Shown one piece after another: positions 8,431 to 16,620 of a DNA stretch of 64,000 nucleotides. The number at the start of each line of letters is the position of its first letter. The stretch's first letter is position 1. Position numbers and translations under genes: made by a program. The notes below the pieces were generated by a model. The model was not told the origin of the DNA and made no database searches. It worked only from the letters and a program-made list of their open reading frames with translations. Source of the stretch: Paraburkholderia ferrariae NBRC 106233 (GTDB taxonomy: Bacteria; Pseudomonadota; Gammaproteobacteria; Burkholderiales; Burkholderiaceae); NCBI RefSeq assembly GCF_000685035.1, contig NZ_BAYB01000028.1:1-64000 (forward strand), written 5' to 3'.

Positions 8431-8805
8431 TCAATGAAGTGTGCGCGGCATGCGCAAAACGAACTCGGGAACGGGCGCCTCGAAGCGCTCGGCGTCCTCG
8501 GCCACGCAGAAGTACTCGCCCCGCATGGTGCCCACGGGGGTCGCGATCACGGCCCAGCTCGTGTACTCGAACTGTTCGCCGGGCTTGAGCAGCGGCTGGT
8601 GGCCCACCACGCCCAGCCCCTTCACTTCCTGAACGTGGTTTTCGCTGTCGGTGATGACCCAATGGCGCGCGATCAGTTGCGCGCTCACCTGCCCCGTGTT
8701 GCGGATGGTCAGCGTGTAGGCGAACGCGTATTGACGGCGCTCGGGGTCCGATTCTTCGGGCAGGTAGCGCACCTGCGACGTCACGCTGAATTCGTACTGG
8801 CTCAT
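8431..8805 (-). CDS. apaG: ApaG domain protein
   Basis: A 124-residue protein matching the full length of ApaG, a small fibronectin-III-like beta sandwich (the Co2+/Mg2+ efflux-associated ApaG of enterobacteria; molecular role unsettled). The conserved blocks RQYAFAYTLTIRNTG, ARHWVITD, GVVGHQPLLKPGEQFEYTSW and GTMRGEYFC are all present. The ATG at 8805 is the natural start; upstream extension is not supported by the family. It is divergent from rpe across about 200 bp, an unusual place compared with the enterobacterial ksgA-apaG-apaH order. Confidence 0.93.
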   Translation of the reverse strand: MSQYEFSVTSQVRYLPEESDPERRQYAFAYTLTIRNTGQVSAQLIARHWVITDSENHVQEVKGLGVVGHQPLLKPGEQFEYTSWAVIATPVGTMRGEYFCVAEDAERFEAPVPEFVLRMPRTLH

Positions 8806-9005
8806 CCTGATTCCGGTCGATAAGGCGGTGCGGCAACGTCGCGCGCGCCGCGCACCAAGGCAGCGCAGGGATCGCGCCCTGCCGGGCATATGGTTTCGCA
8901 TTCTGCTTGATGCGGCGGGTGCCCGCAACCCGGCGCGCATAGGGGCTCGCCCGGGCAGGCAGCGGTAAAATGGCGTTTTTCCGTCTATCTGCACGCCATC
9001 TCGCC

Positions 9006-9695
9006 ATGACGCAATTCCGCATCGCCCCCAGCATCCTGTCCGCCGACTTCTCGCGCCTTGGCGAAGAAGTCCGTAACGTCGTCGCGGCAGGCGCCGACTG
9101 GATCCACTTCGACGTGATGGACAACCATTACGTGCCGAACCTCACCATCGGCCCGCTCGTGTGCGAGGCGATCCGCCCGCACGTCGACGTGCCGATCGAC
9201 GTTCACCTGATGGTGCGTCCCGTGGACCGCATCGTGCCCGACTTCGCCAAGGCGGGCGCGAACGTGATCAGCTTCCACCCGGAAGGCTCGGACCACATCG
9301 ACCGCACGCTCTCGCTGATCCGCGACCACGGCTGCAAGGCCGGCCTCGTCTTCAACCCGGCCACGCCGCTCAATTACCTCGACTATGTGATGGACAAGCT
9401 CGATCTCGTGCTGATCATGTCGGTGAATCCGGGCTTTGGCGGCCAGTCGTTCATTCCCGAGGCGCTCGTCAAGCTGCGCGAGGCGCGCGCGAAGATCGAC
9501 GCCTACCGCGAGCGCAGCGGCCGCGAAATTCATCTGGAGATCGACGGCGGCGTGAAGATCGACAACATCGCCGAAATCGCGGCGGCCGGCGCCGACACCT
9601 TCGTCGCCGGTTCGGCGATCTTCGGCAAGCCCGACTACAAGGCCGTGATCGACCAGATGCGCGCGCAGCTCGCCACGGTCGGGCAGGCGCAATGA
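9006..9695 (+). CDS. rpe: Ribulose-phosphate 3-epimerase
   Basis: A 229-residue TIM-barrel epimerase that interconverts ribulose 5-phosphate and xylulose 5-phosphate in the pentose phosphate/Calvin pathways. Metal and catalytic segments are visible: PSILSADFSRLG, HFDVMDNHYVPN, DVHLMV, MSVNPGFGGQ and the phosphate-binding EIDGGVK...GADTFVAGSAIFG. TAAAAT at 8966-8971 is a likely -10. The start at 9006 gives the family N-terminus MTQFRIAPSIL. The stop overlaps the gph start in ATGA, so the pair is coupled. In Burkholderiaceae rpe-gph sits directly before trpE, as here. Confidence 0.96.
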   Translation: MTQFRIAPSILSADFSRLGEEVRNVVAAGADWIHFDVMDNHYVPNLTIGPLVCEAIRPHVDVPIDVHLMVRPVDRIVPDFAKAGANVISFHPEGSDHIDRTLSLIRDHGCKAGLVFNPATPLNYLDYVMDKLDLVLIMSVNPGFGGQSFIPEALVKLREARAKIDAYRERSGREIHLEIDGGVKIDNIAEIAAAGADTFVAGSAIFGKPDYKAVIDQMRAQLATVGQAQ

Positions 9696-10399
9696 GCGCG
9701 GCGATCGTTTTTTCGGCGCCGCGCATCGAGGCGGCGCTGATCGACCTCGACGGCACGATGGTCGATACCGCCGACGACTTCGCCGCGGGCCTGAACGGCA
9801 TGCTCGCCCAGTTCGACGCCGAGGAAACCACGCGCGAAGAGGTGATGGGCTACGTGGGCAAGGGCTCGGAGCATCTGATCAAAAGCGTGCTCGCGCCGCG
9901 CTTCAGCGCCGACGACGCCCAGTCGCGCTTCGAGGAAGCGCTCGCGCGCTACCAGGACGAGTACGCGAAGATCAACGGCCGGCACACGCACCTGTATCCG
10001 GGCGTCGAGGCCGGACTTGGCGCACTGCGCGAAGCGGGCGTGCGGCTTGCGTGCGTGACCAACAAGCCGCACCGCTTCGCCGTCGAATTGCTGCAGCAGT
10101 ACGGTCTGTCGCGCTACTTCGAAGTCGTGCTGGGCGGCGACAGCACGCCCGCGAAGAAGCCCGATCCGCTGCCCATGCTCATCGCGTGCGAGCGCCTCGG
10201 GGTGAAGCCGCAGGCGGCGGTGGCGATCGGCGATTCGGAGAACGATGCACTCGCGGGCCGTGCGGCCGGCATGGCGACGCTCACGGTCCCCTACGGCTAC
10301 AACCACGGCCAGCCTGTGCAAAATATCGATTCGGATGGTATAGTGGCCACGCTGCTCGACGCCGCCAAGGCGATCGCGGCACACAATGATCTGACCTAA
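9692..10399 (+). CDS. gph: Phosphoglycolate phosphatase
   Basis: A 235-residue HAD-superfamily phosphatase that hydrolyses 2-phosphoglycolate, formed in DNA repair or by Rubisco oxygenation. HAD motif I is DLDGTMVDT near residue 18, motif II is CVTNKP, motif III is the Lys of PAKKPDP, and motif IV is GDSENDALAGRAAG. The ATG overlaps the rpe stop. The TAA at 10397-10399 is in the same frame as the trp leader peptide that begins 27 nt downstream. A probable trp promoter lies within its last 60 bp. Confidence 0.94.
   Translation: MSAAIVFSAPRIEAALIDLDGTMVDTADDFAAGLNGMLAQFDAEETTREEVMGYVGKGSEHLIKSVLAPRFSADDAQSRFEEALARYQDEYAKINGRHTHLYPGVEAGLGALREAGVRLACVTNKPHRFAVELLQQYGLSRYFEVVLGGDSTPAKKPDPLPMLIACERLGVKPQAAVAIGDSENDALAGRAAGMATLTVPYGYNHGQPVQNIDSDGIVATLLDAAKAIAAHNDLT
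10336..10344 (+). promoter_or_regulatory. Candidate extended -10 promoter for the trp leader
   Basis: TGGTATAGT inside the end of gph fits an extended -10 (TGnTATAGT). No good -35 is seen 17 bp upstream. A start near 10351 would give a leader RNA that contains the Trp-rich peptide and the attenuator. Assigned by position only. Confidence 0.35.
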
Positions 10400-10411
10400 G
10401 TTATCAACTTA
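10397..10411. repeat. Perfect short palindrome before the trp leader peptide
   Basis: TAAGTT-ATC-AACTTA is a perfect 6-bp inverted repeat with a 3-nt spacer. It overlaps the gph stop codon and ends 15 nt before the leader ATG. It could be an operator half-site pair or a small RNA hairpin that affects leader translation; no binding protein is suggested by the window. Confidence 0.4.
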
Positions 10412-10426
10412 ACGTCTCTTTTCCTC

Positions 10427-10501
10427 ATGTTTCTGAATAAAAAACGGAGTCTGAGCAGCATCGACCGGGGAGCTTGGCCCTGGCGTCGCTGGTCGCGCTA
10501 A
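10427..10501 (+). CDS. trpL: trp operon leader peptide
   Basis: A 24-codon frame from ATG 10427 to TAA 10499-10501. Its last nine residues, AWPWRRWSR, include three tryptophans (TGG at 10475, 10481 and 10490) within six codons, the signature of a ribosome-stalling attenuation peptide. It lies upstream of trpE and just before a terminator-like hairpin. No Shine-Dalgarno sequence is seen before the ATG (CTCTTTTCCTC), which is odd for an attenuator. The frame is continuous with gph after its stop, so reinitiation is conceivable. Trp is otherwise rare, so three in a row by chance is unlikely. Confidence 0.82.
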   Translation: MFLNKKRSLSSIDRGAWPWRRWSR

Positions 10502-10557
10502 CCTCGCCCGAGGTTTGCTGAGTTCGAGCAAGAAACTCGTCTTCAGCCCCGTTTTTT
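10500..10557 (+). terminator. trp attenuator hairpins and U-tract
   Basis: Directly after the leader stop, AACCTC-GCCC-GAGGTT (10500-10515) forms a perfect 6-bp hairpin. Then GCTGA (10517-10521) can pair with TCAGC (10543-10547), or GAGTT (10520-10524) with AACTC (10534-10538), ahead of CCCG and T6 at 10552-10557. The 3' arm and U-tract can alternatively pair with the beginning of the leader: AAAAAACGG (10439-10447) with CCGTTTTTT (10549-10557), and CTGA (10451-10454) with TCAG (10543-10546). Mutually exclusive folds of this kind are what transcription attenuation needs. Confidence 0.7.
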
Positions 10558-10879
10558 ATGTCGCTGCGCTCTCGCGCGTGTCTCGTTTCTAAACTGTTGC
10601 GGTAACTCACCCGTCGGCTGGCTGGCCGTTGGCATTCGTTGTCCTGCGTGTCGCTTCGTCTTACCCGGCGAGGCGCGCAGCGCAGAGCGGATTGCCGCGC
10701 CGCCCGGGCGGTCGAGTAACATCCGCACATCGGCGCCCTGCTGCCAGATTCGCAGGCGCCGGGAACACGAGCGAGCGCCGGCACAGCAAGGCCCCAGCAA
10801 GGCTCAAACAAAGCCGCCATCGCGCTCACCGCCGCGCCCTTTCAGAGCCGCGACCGGCCCGCACGAACAGGATCGGAAC
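10558..10879 (+). other. Untranslated spacer between trp attenuator and trpE
   Basis: About 320 nt with no supported gene. Open frames here have no family resemblance. Any trpE transcript starting before the attenuator carries this long leader. I see no second promoter of good quality. Confidence 0.5.
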
Positions 10880-12373
10880 ATGACCGAACTCGAATTCCAG
10901 TCCCTCGCCAACGAGGGCTACAACCGCATCCCGCTGATCGCCGAAGCCCTCGCCGATCTCGAAACGCCGCTCTCGCTGTATCTGAAGCTCGCGCAGCCCG
11001 AGCGCAGCGGCGCGAACTCATTCCTGCTGGAGTCCGTGGTGGGCGGCGAGCGCTTCGGGCGCTACTCGTTCATCGGCCTGCCGGCGCGCACGCTGATCCG
11101 CGCACGCAACGGAATCAACGAAGTCGTGCGCGACGCTCAGGTGATCGAAACGCACGAAGGCGATCCGCTCGAATTCATCGCGCAGTTCCAGGCGCGCTTC
11201 AAGGTCGCGCAGCGCCCCGGCCTGCCACGCTTCTGCGGCGGCCTCGCGGGCTACTTCGGCTACGACGCGGTGCGCTACATCGAGAAGAAGCTCGCCGATA
11301 CCGCCCCGCCCGACGACCTCGGCCTGCCCGACATCCAGCTCCTGCTGACGGAAGAAGTGGCCGTCATCGACAACCTCGCGGGCAAGCTCTACCTCATCCT
11401 CTACGTCGATCCGCAAACGCCCGAAGCCTACACGAAGGCCAAACAGCGTCTGCGCGAGCTGAAGCAGCGCCTGCGCACGACCGTGCAGCCGCCCGTGACG
11501 TCGGCGAGCGTGCGCACCGAAACCTTCCGCGAGTTCAAGAAGGACGACTACCTCGCCGCCGTGCGCAAGGCCAAGGAATACATCGCCGCGGGCGAGCTGA
11601 TGCAGGTGCAGGTGGGCCAGCGCCTCACCAAGCCGTATCGCGACAATCCGCTTTCGCTCTACCGGGCGCTGCGCTCGCTCAATCCTTCGCCGTACATGTA
11701 CTACTACAACTTCGGCGAATTCCACGTGGTGGGCGCTTCGCCGGAGATCCTGGTGCGCCAGGAAAAGCGCGGCGAGGACCGCATCGTGACGATCCGCCCG
11801 CTCGCGGGCACGCGGCCGCGCGGCAACACGCCCGAGCGCGACGCGGAACTCGCCACCGAATTGCTCAGCGATCCGAAGGAAATCGCCGAGCACGTGATGC
11901 TGATCGACCTCGCGCGCAACGACGTGGGCCGCATCGCCGAAATCGGCTCGGTGGCGGTGACCGACAAGATGGTCATCGAAAAGTACTCGCACGTGCAGCA
12001 CATCGTGAGTTCGGTCGAAGGCAAGCTCAAGCCCGGCATGAACAATTTCGACGTGCTGCGCGCGACCTTCCCCGCCGGCACGCTCTCCGGCGCGCCGAAA
12101 GTGCGTGCGATGGAACTCATCGACGAACTGGAGCCGGTGAAGCGCGGCCTTTACGGCGGCGCGGTCGGCTATCTCTCGTTCAACGGCGAGATGGATCTTG
12201 CAATCGCGATCCGCACCGGCCTCATCCACAACGGCAATCTGTATGTGCAGGCCGCGGCGGGCGTCGTCGCGGATTCGGTGCCCGAGTCGGAATGGCAGGA
12301 GACCGAAAACAAGGCGCGCGCCGTGCTGCGCGCCGCCGAGCAGGTGCAGGACGGCCTCGACAGCGACTTCTGA
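10880..12373 (+). CDS. trpE: Anthranilate synthase component I
   Basis: A 497-residue chorismate-utilising enzyme. With TrpG it makes anthranilate from chorismate and glutamine, the committed step to tryptophan. The feedback-inhibition motif LLES is at residues 49-52. The C-terminal chorismate-binding domain shows RPLAGTRPRG, ELLSDPKEIAEHVMLIDLARND, FPAGTLSGAPK and the terminal GGAVGYLSFNGEMDLAIAIRT block. Intact LLES predicts tryptophan inhibition. The ATG at 10880 follows AGGATCGGAAC. It is preceded by a Trp-peptide attenuator and followed after 14 nt by trpG. Confidence 0.97.
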   Translation: MTELEFQSLANEGYNRIPLIAEALADLETPLSLYLKLAQPERSGANSFLLESVVGGERFGRYSFIGLPARTLIRARNGINEVVRDAQVIETHEGDPLEFIAQFQARFKVAQRPGLPRFCGGLAGYFGYDAVRYIEKKLADTAPPDDLGLPDIQLLLTEEVAVIDNLAGKLYLILYVDPQTPEAYTKAKQRLRELKQRLRTTVQPPVTSASVRTETFREFKKDDYLAAVRKAKEYIAAGELMQVQVGQRLTKPYRDNPLSLYRALRSLNPSPYMYYYNFGEFHVVGASPEILVRQEKRGEDRIVTIRPLAGTRPRGNTPERDAELATELLSDPKEIAEHVMLIDLARNDVGRIAEIGSVAVTDKMVIEKYSHVQHIVSSVEGKLKPGMNNFDVLRATFPAGTLSGAPKVRAMELIDELEPVKRGLYGGAVGYLSFNGEMDLAIAIRTGLIHNGNLYVQAAAGVVADSVPESEWQETENKARAVLRAAEQVQDGLDSDF

Positions 12374-12387
12374 GCGGGAGAAAAGAC

Positions 12388-12963
12388 ATGTTGCTCATGA
12401 TCGACAACTACGATTCGTTTACCTACAACATCGTCCAGTACTTCGGCGAGCTCGGCGAAGACGTCCGCACGTACCGCAACGACGAAATCACGATCGACGA
12501 CATCGCGAAGCTGAACCCCGCGCGCATCTGCCTCTCGCCGGGCCCGAGCAACCCGCAGCATGCGGGCATCACGCTCGGCGTGCTGCGCGAATTCGCCGGC
12601 AAGACGCCCATCCTCGGCGTGTGCCTCGGCCACCAGGCGATCGGCGAAGCGTTCGGCGGCCGCGTCGTGCGCGCGAAAACCATCATGCACGGCAAGGTGA
12701 GCCAGATCGAAACCGACGGCAAAGGCGTGTTCGCGGATCTGCCGAAGCACTTCAACGTGACGCGCTACCACTCGCTCGCCATCGAGCGCGAGTCGCTGCC
12801 CGACTGCCTCGAAGTCTCGGCCTGGACCGAAGACGGCGAGATCATGGGCGTGCGCCATCGCGAACTGGCCGTGGAGGGCGTGCAGTTCCACCCCGAATCG
12901 ATCCTCTCCGAGCACGGCCACGCGCTCTTCGAGAATTTCCTCAAGCAGACGAAGCGTGCTTGA
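12388..12963 (+). CDS. trpG: Anthranilate synthase component II (glutamine amidotransferase)
   Basis: A 191-residue class I glutamine amidotransferase that supplies ammonia to TrpE. The nucleophile is C79 in GVCLGHQ, and the His-Glu dyad is in VQFHPES near residue 170. The N-terminal IDNYDSFTYN block is typical. Start: ATG 12388 after GCGGGAGAAAAGAC. It is a stand-alone protein (not fused to TrpD as in E. coli). The same subunit may also serve 4-amino-4-deoxychorismate synthase; nothing in the window decides this. Confidence 0.96.
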   Translation: MLLMIDNYDSFTYNIVQYFGELGEDVRTYRNDEITIDDIAKLNPARICLSPGPSNPQHAGITLGVLREFAGKTPILGVCLGHQAIGEAFGGRVVRAKTIMHGKVSQIETDGKGVFADLPKHFNVTRYHSLAIERESLPDCLEVSAWTEDGEIMGVRHRELAVEGVQFHPESILSEHGHALFENFLKQTKRA

Positions 12964-12979
12964 TACGGAGGCGGACATC

Positions 12980-14023
12980 ATGATTACCCCGCAAGAAGCG
13001 CTGCAACGCACGATCGAGCACCGCGAGATCTTCCACGACGAGATGCTGCACCTCATGCGCATGATCATGCGCGGCGAGCTTTCGCCGGTGCTCTCGGCGG
13101 CCATCATCACGGGCTTGCGCGTGAAGAAGGAAACCATCGGCGAGATCGCGGCCGCCGCGACCGTGATGCGCGAATTCGCGAATCACGTGGACGTGAAGGA
13201 CAACTCGAACTTCATCGACATCGTGGGCACGGGCGGCGACGGCTCGCACACGTTCAACATCTCCACCGCGTCGATGTTCGTCGTCGCGGGAGCGGGCGCG
13301 AAGGTGGCCAAGCACGGCAATCGCGGCGTGTCGAGCAAATCGGGCAGCGCGGACGTGCTCGAAGCGCTCGGCGTGAACATCGACCTGCAGCCCGACCAGG
13401 TGGCGGCCTCGATCGCGGAAACGGGCATGGGCTTCATGTTCGCGCCCAACCATCACCCGGCCATGAAGAATATCGCGGCCGTGCGCCGCGAACTGGGCGT
13501 GCGCACGATCTTCAACATCCTCGGCCCGCTCACCAATCCCGCCGGCGCGCCGAACCAGTTGATGGGCGTGTTCCACCCGGACCTCGTGGGCATCCAGGTG
13601 CGCGTGATGCAGCGCCTCGGCGCGAGGCACGTGCTCGTGGTGTACGGCAAGGACGGCATGGACGAGGTGTCGCTCGGCGCGGCCACGCTCGTCGGCGAAC
13701 TGAAGGACGGCGAAATTCGCGAGTACGAGATCCACCCCGAAGACTTCGGCATGCAGATGGTCTCGAACCGCACGCTGAAGGTCGAGAACGCCGACGAATC
13801 GAAGGCGATGCTGCTCGGCGCGCTCTCGAACGAGCCGGGCGTCGCGGCGTCTCGCGTGGCGCGCGAGATCGTCGCGCTCAATGCGGGCACGGCGCTCTAT
13901 TCGGCGAACATCGTGGCATCGATCGCCGACGGCATCGTGCTTGCGCGCGAGACCATCGCAAGCGGCCGCGCACGCGCCAAAGTCGACGAACTGGTACGCT
14001 TCACCCAACAGTTCAAACGCTGA
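12980..14023 (+). CDS. trpD: Anthranilate phosphoribosyltransferase
   Basis: A 347-residue transferase joining anthranilate and PRPP to give phosphoribosyl-anthranilate. The PRPP-binding signature GTGGDGSHTFNIST is near residue 80, followed by KHGNRGVSSKSGSADVLEALG and the anthranilate site block NHHPAMKN...RTIFNILGPLTNPA. The ATG at 12980 is chosen because GGAGG lies 10 nt before it and MITPQEAL is the usual Burkholderia N-terminus; an ATG at 12956 would overlap trpG. Confidence 0.97.
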   Translation: MITPQEALQRTIEHREIFHDEMLHLMRMIMRGELSPVLSAAIITGLRVKKETIGEIAAAATVMREFANHVDVKDNSNFIDIVGTGGDGSHTFNISTASMFVVAGAGAKVAKHGNRGVSSKSGSADVLEALGVNIDLQPDQVAASIAETGMGFMFAPNHHPAMKNIAAVRRELGVRTIFNILGPLTNPAGAPNQLMGVFHPDLVGIQVRVMQRLGARHVLVVYGKDGMDEVSLGAATLVGELKDGEIREYEIHPEDFGMQMVSNRTLKVENADESKAMLLGALSNEPGVAASRVAREIVALNAGTALYSANIVASIADGIVLARETIASGRARAKVDELVRFTQQFKR

Positions 14024-14048
14024 TCCAGCACCGTTTTAGCAGGCCATC

Positions 14049-14834
14049 ATGAGCGACATCCTCGAAAAGATCATCGCGGTCAAGCGTGAAGAAGTGCGCG
14101 CCGCGGAGCAGAGCGCACCGCTCGAAGAACTGCGCCTCGCGGCGGCGGCGCGCGATCTGCGCGACTTCGTCGGCGCGTTGCGCGCAAAACACGCGAACGG
14201 CCAGGCGGCCGTGATCGCCGAAGTGAAGAAGGCGAGCCCCTCGAAAGGCGTGCTGCGCGAGCACTTCGTCCCGGCCGAAATCGCGCGTTCCTACGCGGAA
14301 CACGGCGCGGCGTGCCTTTCGGTCCTCACCGACGTGCAGTTCTTCCAGGGCAGCGCGGCCTATCTCGAAGCCGCGCGCGCCGCATGCGCACTGCCCGTGC
14401 TGCGCAAGGACTTCATCGTCGATCCGTACCAGATCCTCGAAGCCCGCGCGATGGGCGCCGACGCGATCCTGCTGATCGCCGCCGCGCTCGATCCGGGCAA
14501 GATGCGCGATCTCGAAGCGTATGCGCATTCGCTCGGCCTCGCGGTGCTCGTGGAGGTGCACGACCGCGACGAACTCACGCACGCGCTCACGCTGAAAACG
14601 CCGCTCATCGGCATCAACAACCGCAATCTGCGCACCTTCGAAACGACGCTGCAAACCACCATCGGCATGCTGGACGACGTGCCGGAGGACCGCATCGTCG
14701 TGACCGAATCGGGCATTCTCTCGCGGGCGGATGTCGAGGAAATGCGTGCGCTTTCCGTGCATACGTTCCTCGTGGGCGAGGCGTTCATGCGCGCGGCGCA
14801 TCCGGGCGCGGAACTCGCGCGCATGTTCTTCTGA
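14049..14834 (+). CDS. trpC: Indole-3-glycerol-phosphate synthase
   Basis: A 261-residue TIM-barrel enzyme that cyclises CdRP to indole-3-glycerol phosphate. Conserved blocks are VIAEVKKASPSKG near residue 60, VLRKDFIVDPYQILEARAMGADAILLI near 120, and GINNRNLRTFETTL near 190. It is monofunctional, unlike the TrpC-TrpF fusion of enterobacteria. trpF, trpB and trpA are not in the window, as expected for the split trp genes of Burkholderiaceae. It is followed after 16 nt by the CYTH gene. Confidence 0.97.
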   Translation: MSDILEKIIAVKREEVRAAEQSAPLEELRLAAAARDLRDFVGALRAKHANGQAAVIAEVKKASPSKGVLREHFVPAEIARSYAEHGAACLSVLTDVQFFQGSAAYLEAARAACALPVLRKDFIVDPYQILEARAMGADAILLIAAALDPGKMRDLEAYAHSLGLAVLVEVHDRDELTHALTLKTPLIGINNRNLRTFETTLQTTIGMLDDVPEDRIVVTESGILSRADVEEMRALSVHTFLVGEAFMRAAHPGAELARMFF

Positions 14835-14850
14835 GAGCGGGGCACGAATC

Positions 14851-15477
14851 ATGGGCATCGAGCGGGAAATCAAGCTCGCGCTGCCGCGCGAACAGGTAGG
14901 GGCCGCGCTGCGGCTCTTCGAAGCGCGGGCGGGCCGTGCGGGACATGCCGTGCGCCTCGAGAACATCTACTTCGACACGCCTTCGCTCACCCTCGCGCGC
15001 GCGAAGAGCGCGCTGCGGCTGCGCCGCACGCCGGATGGCTGGCTGCAGACGTTCAAGACCGTGGGGGTCGCGCAAAACGGCCTGCATGCGCGGCACGAAT
15101 GGGAAATGCCGGTGGCGGGCGAAGCGCTCGAAACCGGGCGGCTGCTGCACGAATGCGACGAAGCAGGCGTGGCCACGGCGCTCTCCGACGCCGCCGCCTC
15201 CCTCGTCGCCCTCTTTCGCACCGACTTCACGCGCACGCTGTGGATGCTTTCCGTCGATGGCTCGGAAATCGAAGCGGCGATCGATCAGGGCGAGATTACG
15301 GCGAACGTGAATGGCCAGACGCGAAGCGCGCCGATCTGCGAAATCGAACTGGAACTGAAAGCGGGCGACGAAGCGGCATTGCACACGCTCGCGGCACAGC
15401 TTTGCGCCGAACTGCCGGGCCTCGCACCCGACGATATCAGCAAGGCGCAGCGCGGCTACCGGTTGCGCGAAGGCTGA
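14851..15477 (+). CDS. CYTH-domain triphosphatase
   Basis: A 208-residue CYTH (CyaB/thiamine-triphosphatase) tunnel-fold protein. The defining ExExK motif is at the N-terminus (EREIK, residues 4-8), followed by the paired basic strands LRLRRTPDGWLQTFKT and the acidic ICEIELELK near residue 165. Proteins like this hydrolyse inorganic triphosphate; E. coli YgiF has this domain plus a C-terminal CHAD domain, which is absent here. GGGG lies 7 nt before the ATG. It is probably co-transcribed with trpC by read-through. Physiological substrate is not deducible. Confidence 0.85.
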   Translation: MGIEREIKLALPREQVGAALRLFEARAGRAGHAVRLENIYFDTPSLTLARAKSALRLRRTPDGWLQTFKTVGVAQNGLHARHEWEMPVAGEALETGRLLHECDEAGVATALSDAAASLVALFRTDFTRTLWMLSVDGSEIEAAIDQGEITANVNGQTRSAPICEIELELKAGDEAALHTLAAQLCAELPGLAPDDISKAQRGYRLREG

Positions 15478-15540
15478 GCGGGGCCGCCCTACCGGCGGGC
15501 GCATTGAAACGCCGCCCGTTTGCTGCGACACTTCCCGCCC

Positions 15541-16509
15541 ATGACTGCCACGAAACGCCTGCGCGCCGCGGAACCGGTGCAAGCCTCGCTCTTCGAAGAC
15601 GACCTGCCGGACACGACCCAGGACACGCTCGACGACCCGCTCGCGCCCGAAGTCGATCCGCGCCAGATCACGATCTTCTCGCTGCTCGACGACGGGCCGA
15701 CGCCCGCCACGCCGCCCCACACGTCCTCCACGCCCACCCAGGCCGCCATGCCCCGCACCGCTCCTGCTGCCCCCGCTGCTCACGCGCCCGTCCAGCGCCT
15801 CGAAGACCAGTTCGCCGCGCTGCCCGCCGCCTGGCGCGACCTGCTCGCGCCGTTCATCGCGAGCGATGCTTACGGGCCGCTGTGCCGTTTCGTCGATGCG
15901 GAGCGCGCCGCGGGCAAGACCGTCTATCCCGCCGACGTGTTCCGCGCGCTGCGCCTCACCTCGCCCGACGAGGTGAAGGTCGTGATTCTCGGCCAGGACC
16001 CGTACCACGGCGAAGATCGCGGCACGCCGCAGGCCCACGGGCTTGCGTTTTCGGTCCCGCCCGCGGTCCGTCCGCCGCCGTCGCTGCGCAATATCTTCAA
16101 GGAGATCGCCGCGAGCCTCGGTATCGAAGCTCCGGCGCATGGCTGTCTCGATGCGTGGGCGCGCCAGGGCGTGCTGCTGCTCAACACCGTGCTCACGGTC
16201 GAGCGCGCCAATGCGGCGAGCCACGCGAAGCGCGGCTGGGAACGCTGCACGGACACGCTGATCCGCGAACTCGCCGCCCGCCACGAGCATCTCGTGTTCA
16301 TGCTGTGGGGCGCCCATGCGCAGGCAAAGCGCGCGCTCATCGAAGGGCAGCCGCACCGCGTGCTGGAAGCGCCGCATCCTTCGCCGCTCTCGGCACACCG
16401 GGGCTTTCTGGGCTGCGGACATTTTGCCGAGGCCAACGCCTACCTCGAATCGCAGGGACGCCAGCCCATCGACTGGCGTCTGCCCGACGAAGCCCAAGTG
16501 CTCGCCTGA
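15541..16509 (+). CDS. ung: Uracil-DNA glycosylase with N-terminal extension
   Basis: A 322-residue family-1 uracil-DNA glycosylase, which excises uracil from DNA to start base-excision repair. The catalytic water-activating Asp is in ILGQDPYHG, the uracil pocket in GLAFSVP, and the minor-groove loop in HPSPLSAHRGF with its catalytic His. The core begins near residue 80. The first 75 or so residues are Pro/Ala/Asp-rich and low complexity, and the E. coli enzyme (229 residues) lacks them; a possible protein-interaction motif (QASLFEDDL, near residue 15) resembles a beta-clamp-binding peptide. ATG 15541 is the first ATG, with no clear Shine-Dalgarno. Confidence 0.94.
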   Translation: MTATKRLRAAEPVQASLFEDDLPDTTQDTLDDPLAPEVDPRQITIFSLLDDGPTPATPPHTSSTPTQAAMPRTAPAAPAAHAPVQRLEDQFAALPAAWRDLLAPFIASDAYGPLCRFVDAERAAGKTVYPADVFRALRLTSPDEVKVVILGQDPYHGEDRGTPQAHGLAFSVPPAVRPPPSLRNIFKEIAASLGIEAPAHGCLDAWARQGVLLLNTVLTVERANAASHAKRGWERCTDTLIRELAARHEHLVFMLWGAHAQAKRALIEGQPHRVLEAPHPSPLSAHRGFLGCGHFAEANAYLESQGRQPIDWRLPDEAQVLA

Positions 16510-16542
16510 GGCCAATGCCAGGCAGTTGCACCGAACCCATAG

Positions 16543-16580
16543 AAAAACGCCACGAAAAGTCATTTCGTGGCGTTTTTTTT
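16543..16580. terminator. Strong terminator after ung
   Basis: A 15-bp perfect stem, AAAAACGCCACGAAA (16543-16557) with TTTCGTGGCGTTTTT (16563-16577), is extended by further Ts to 16580. The A-run on the left lets it also stop the convergent azoR transcript. Confidence 0.9.
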
Positions 16581-16620
16581 CGGCAGTCGCGGCGCTCGGG
16601 AGCGCCGCCTCACCCGGCAT

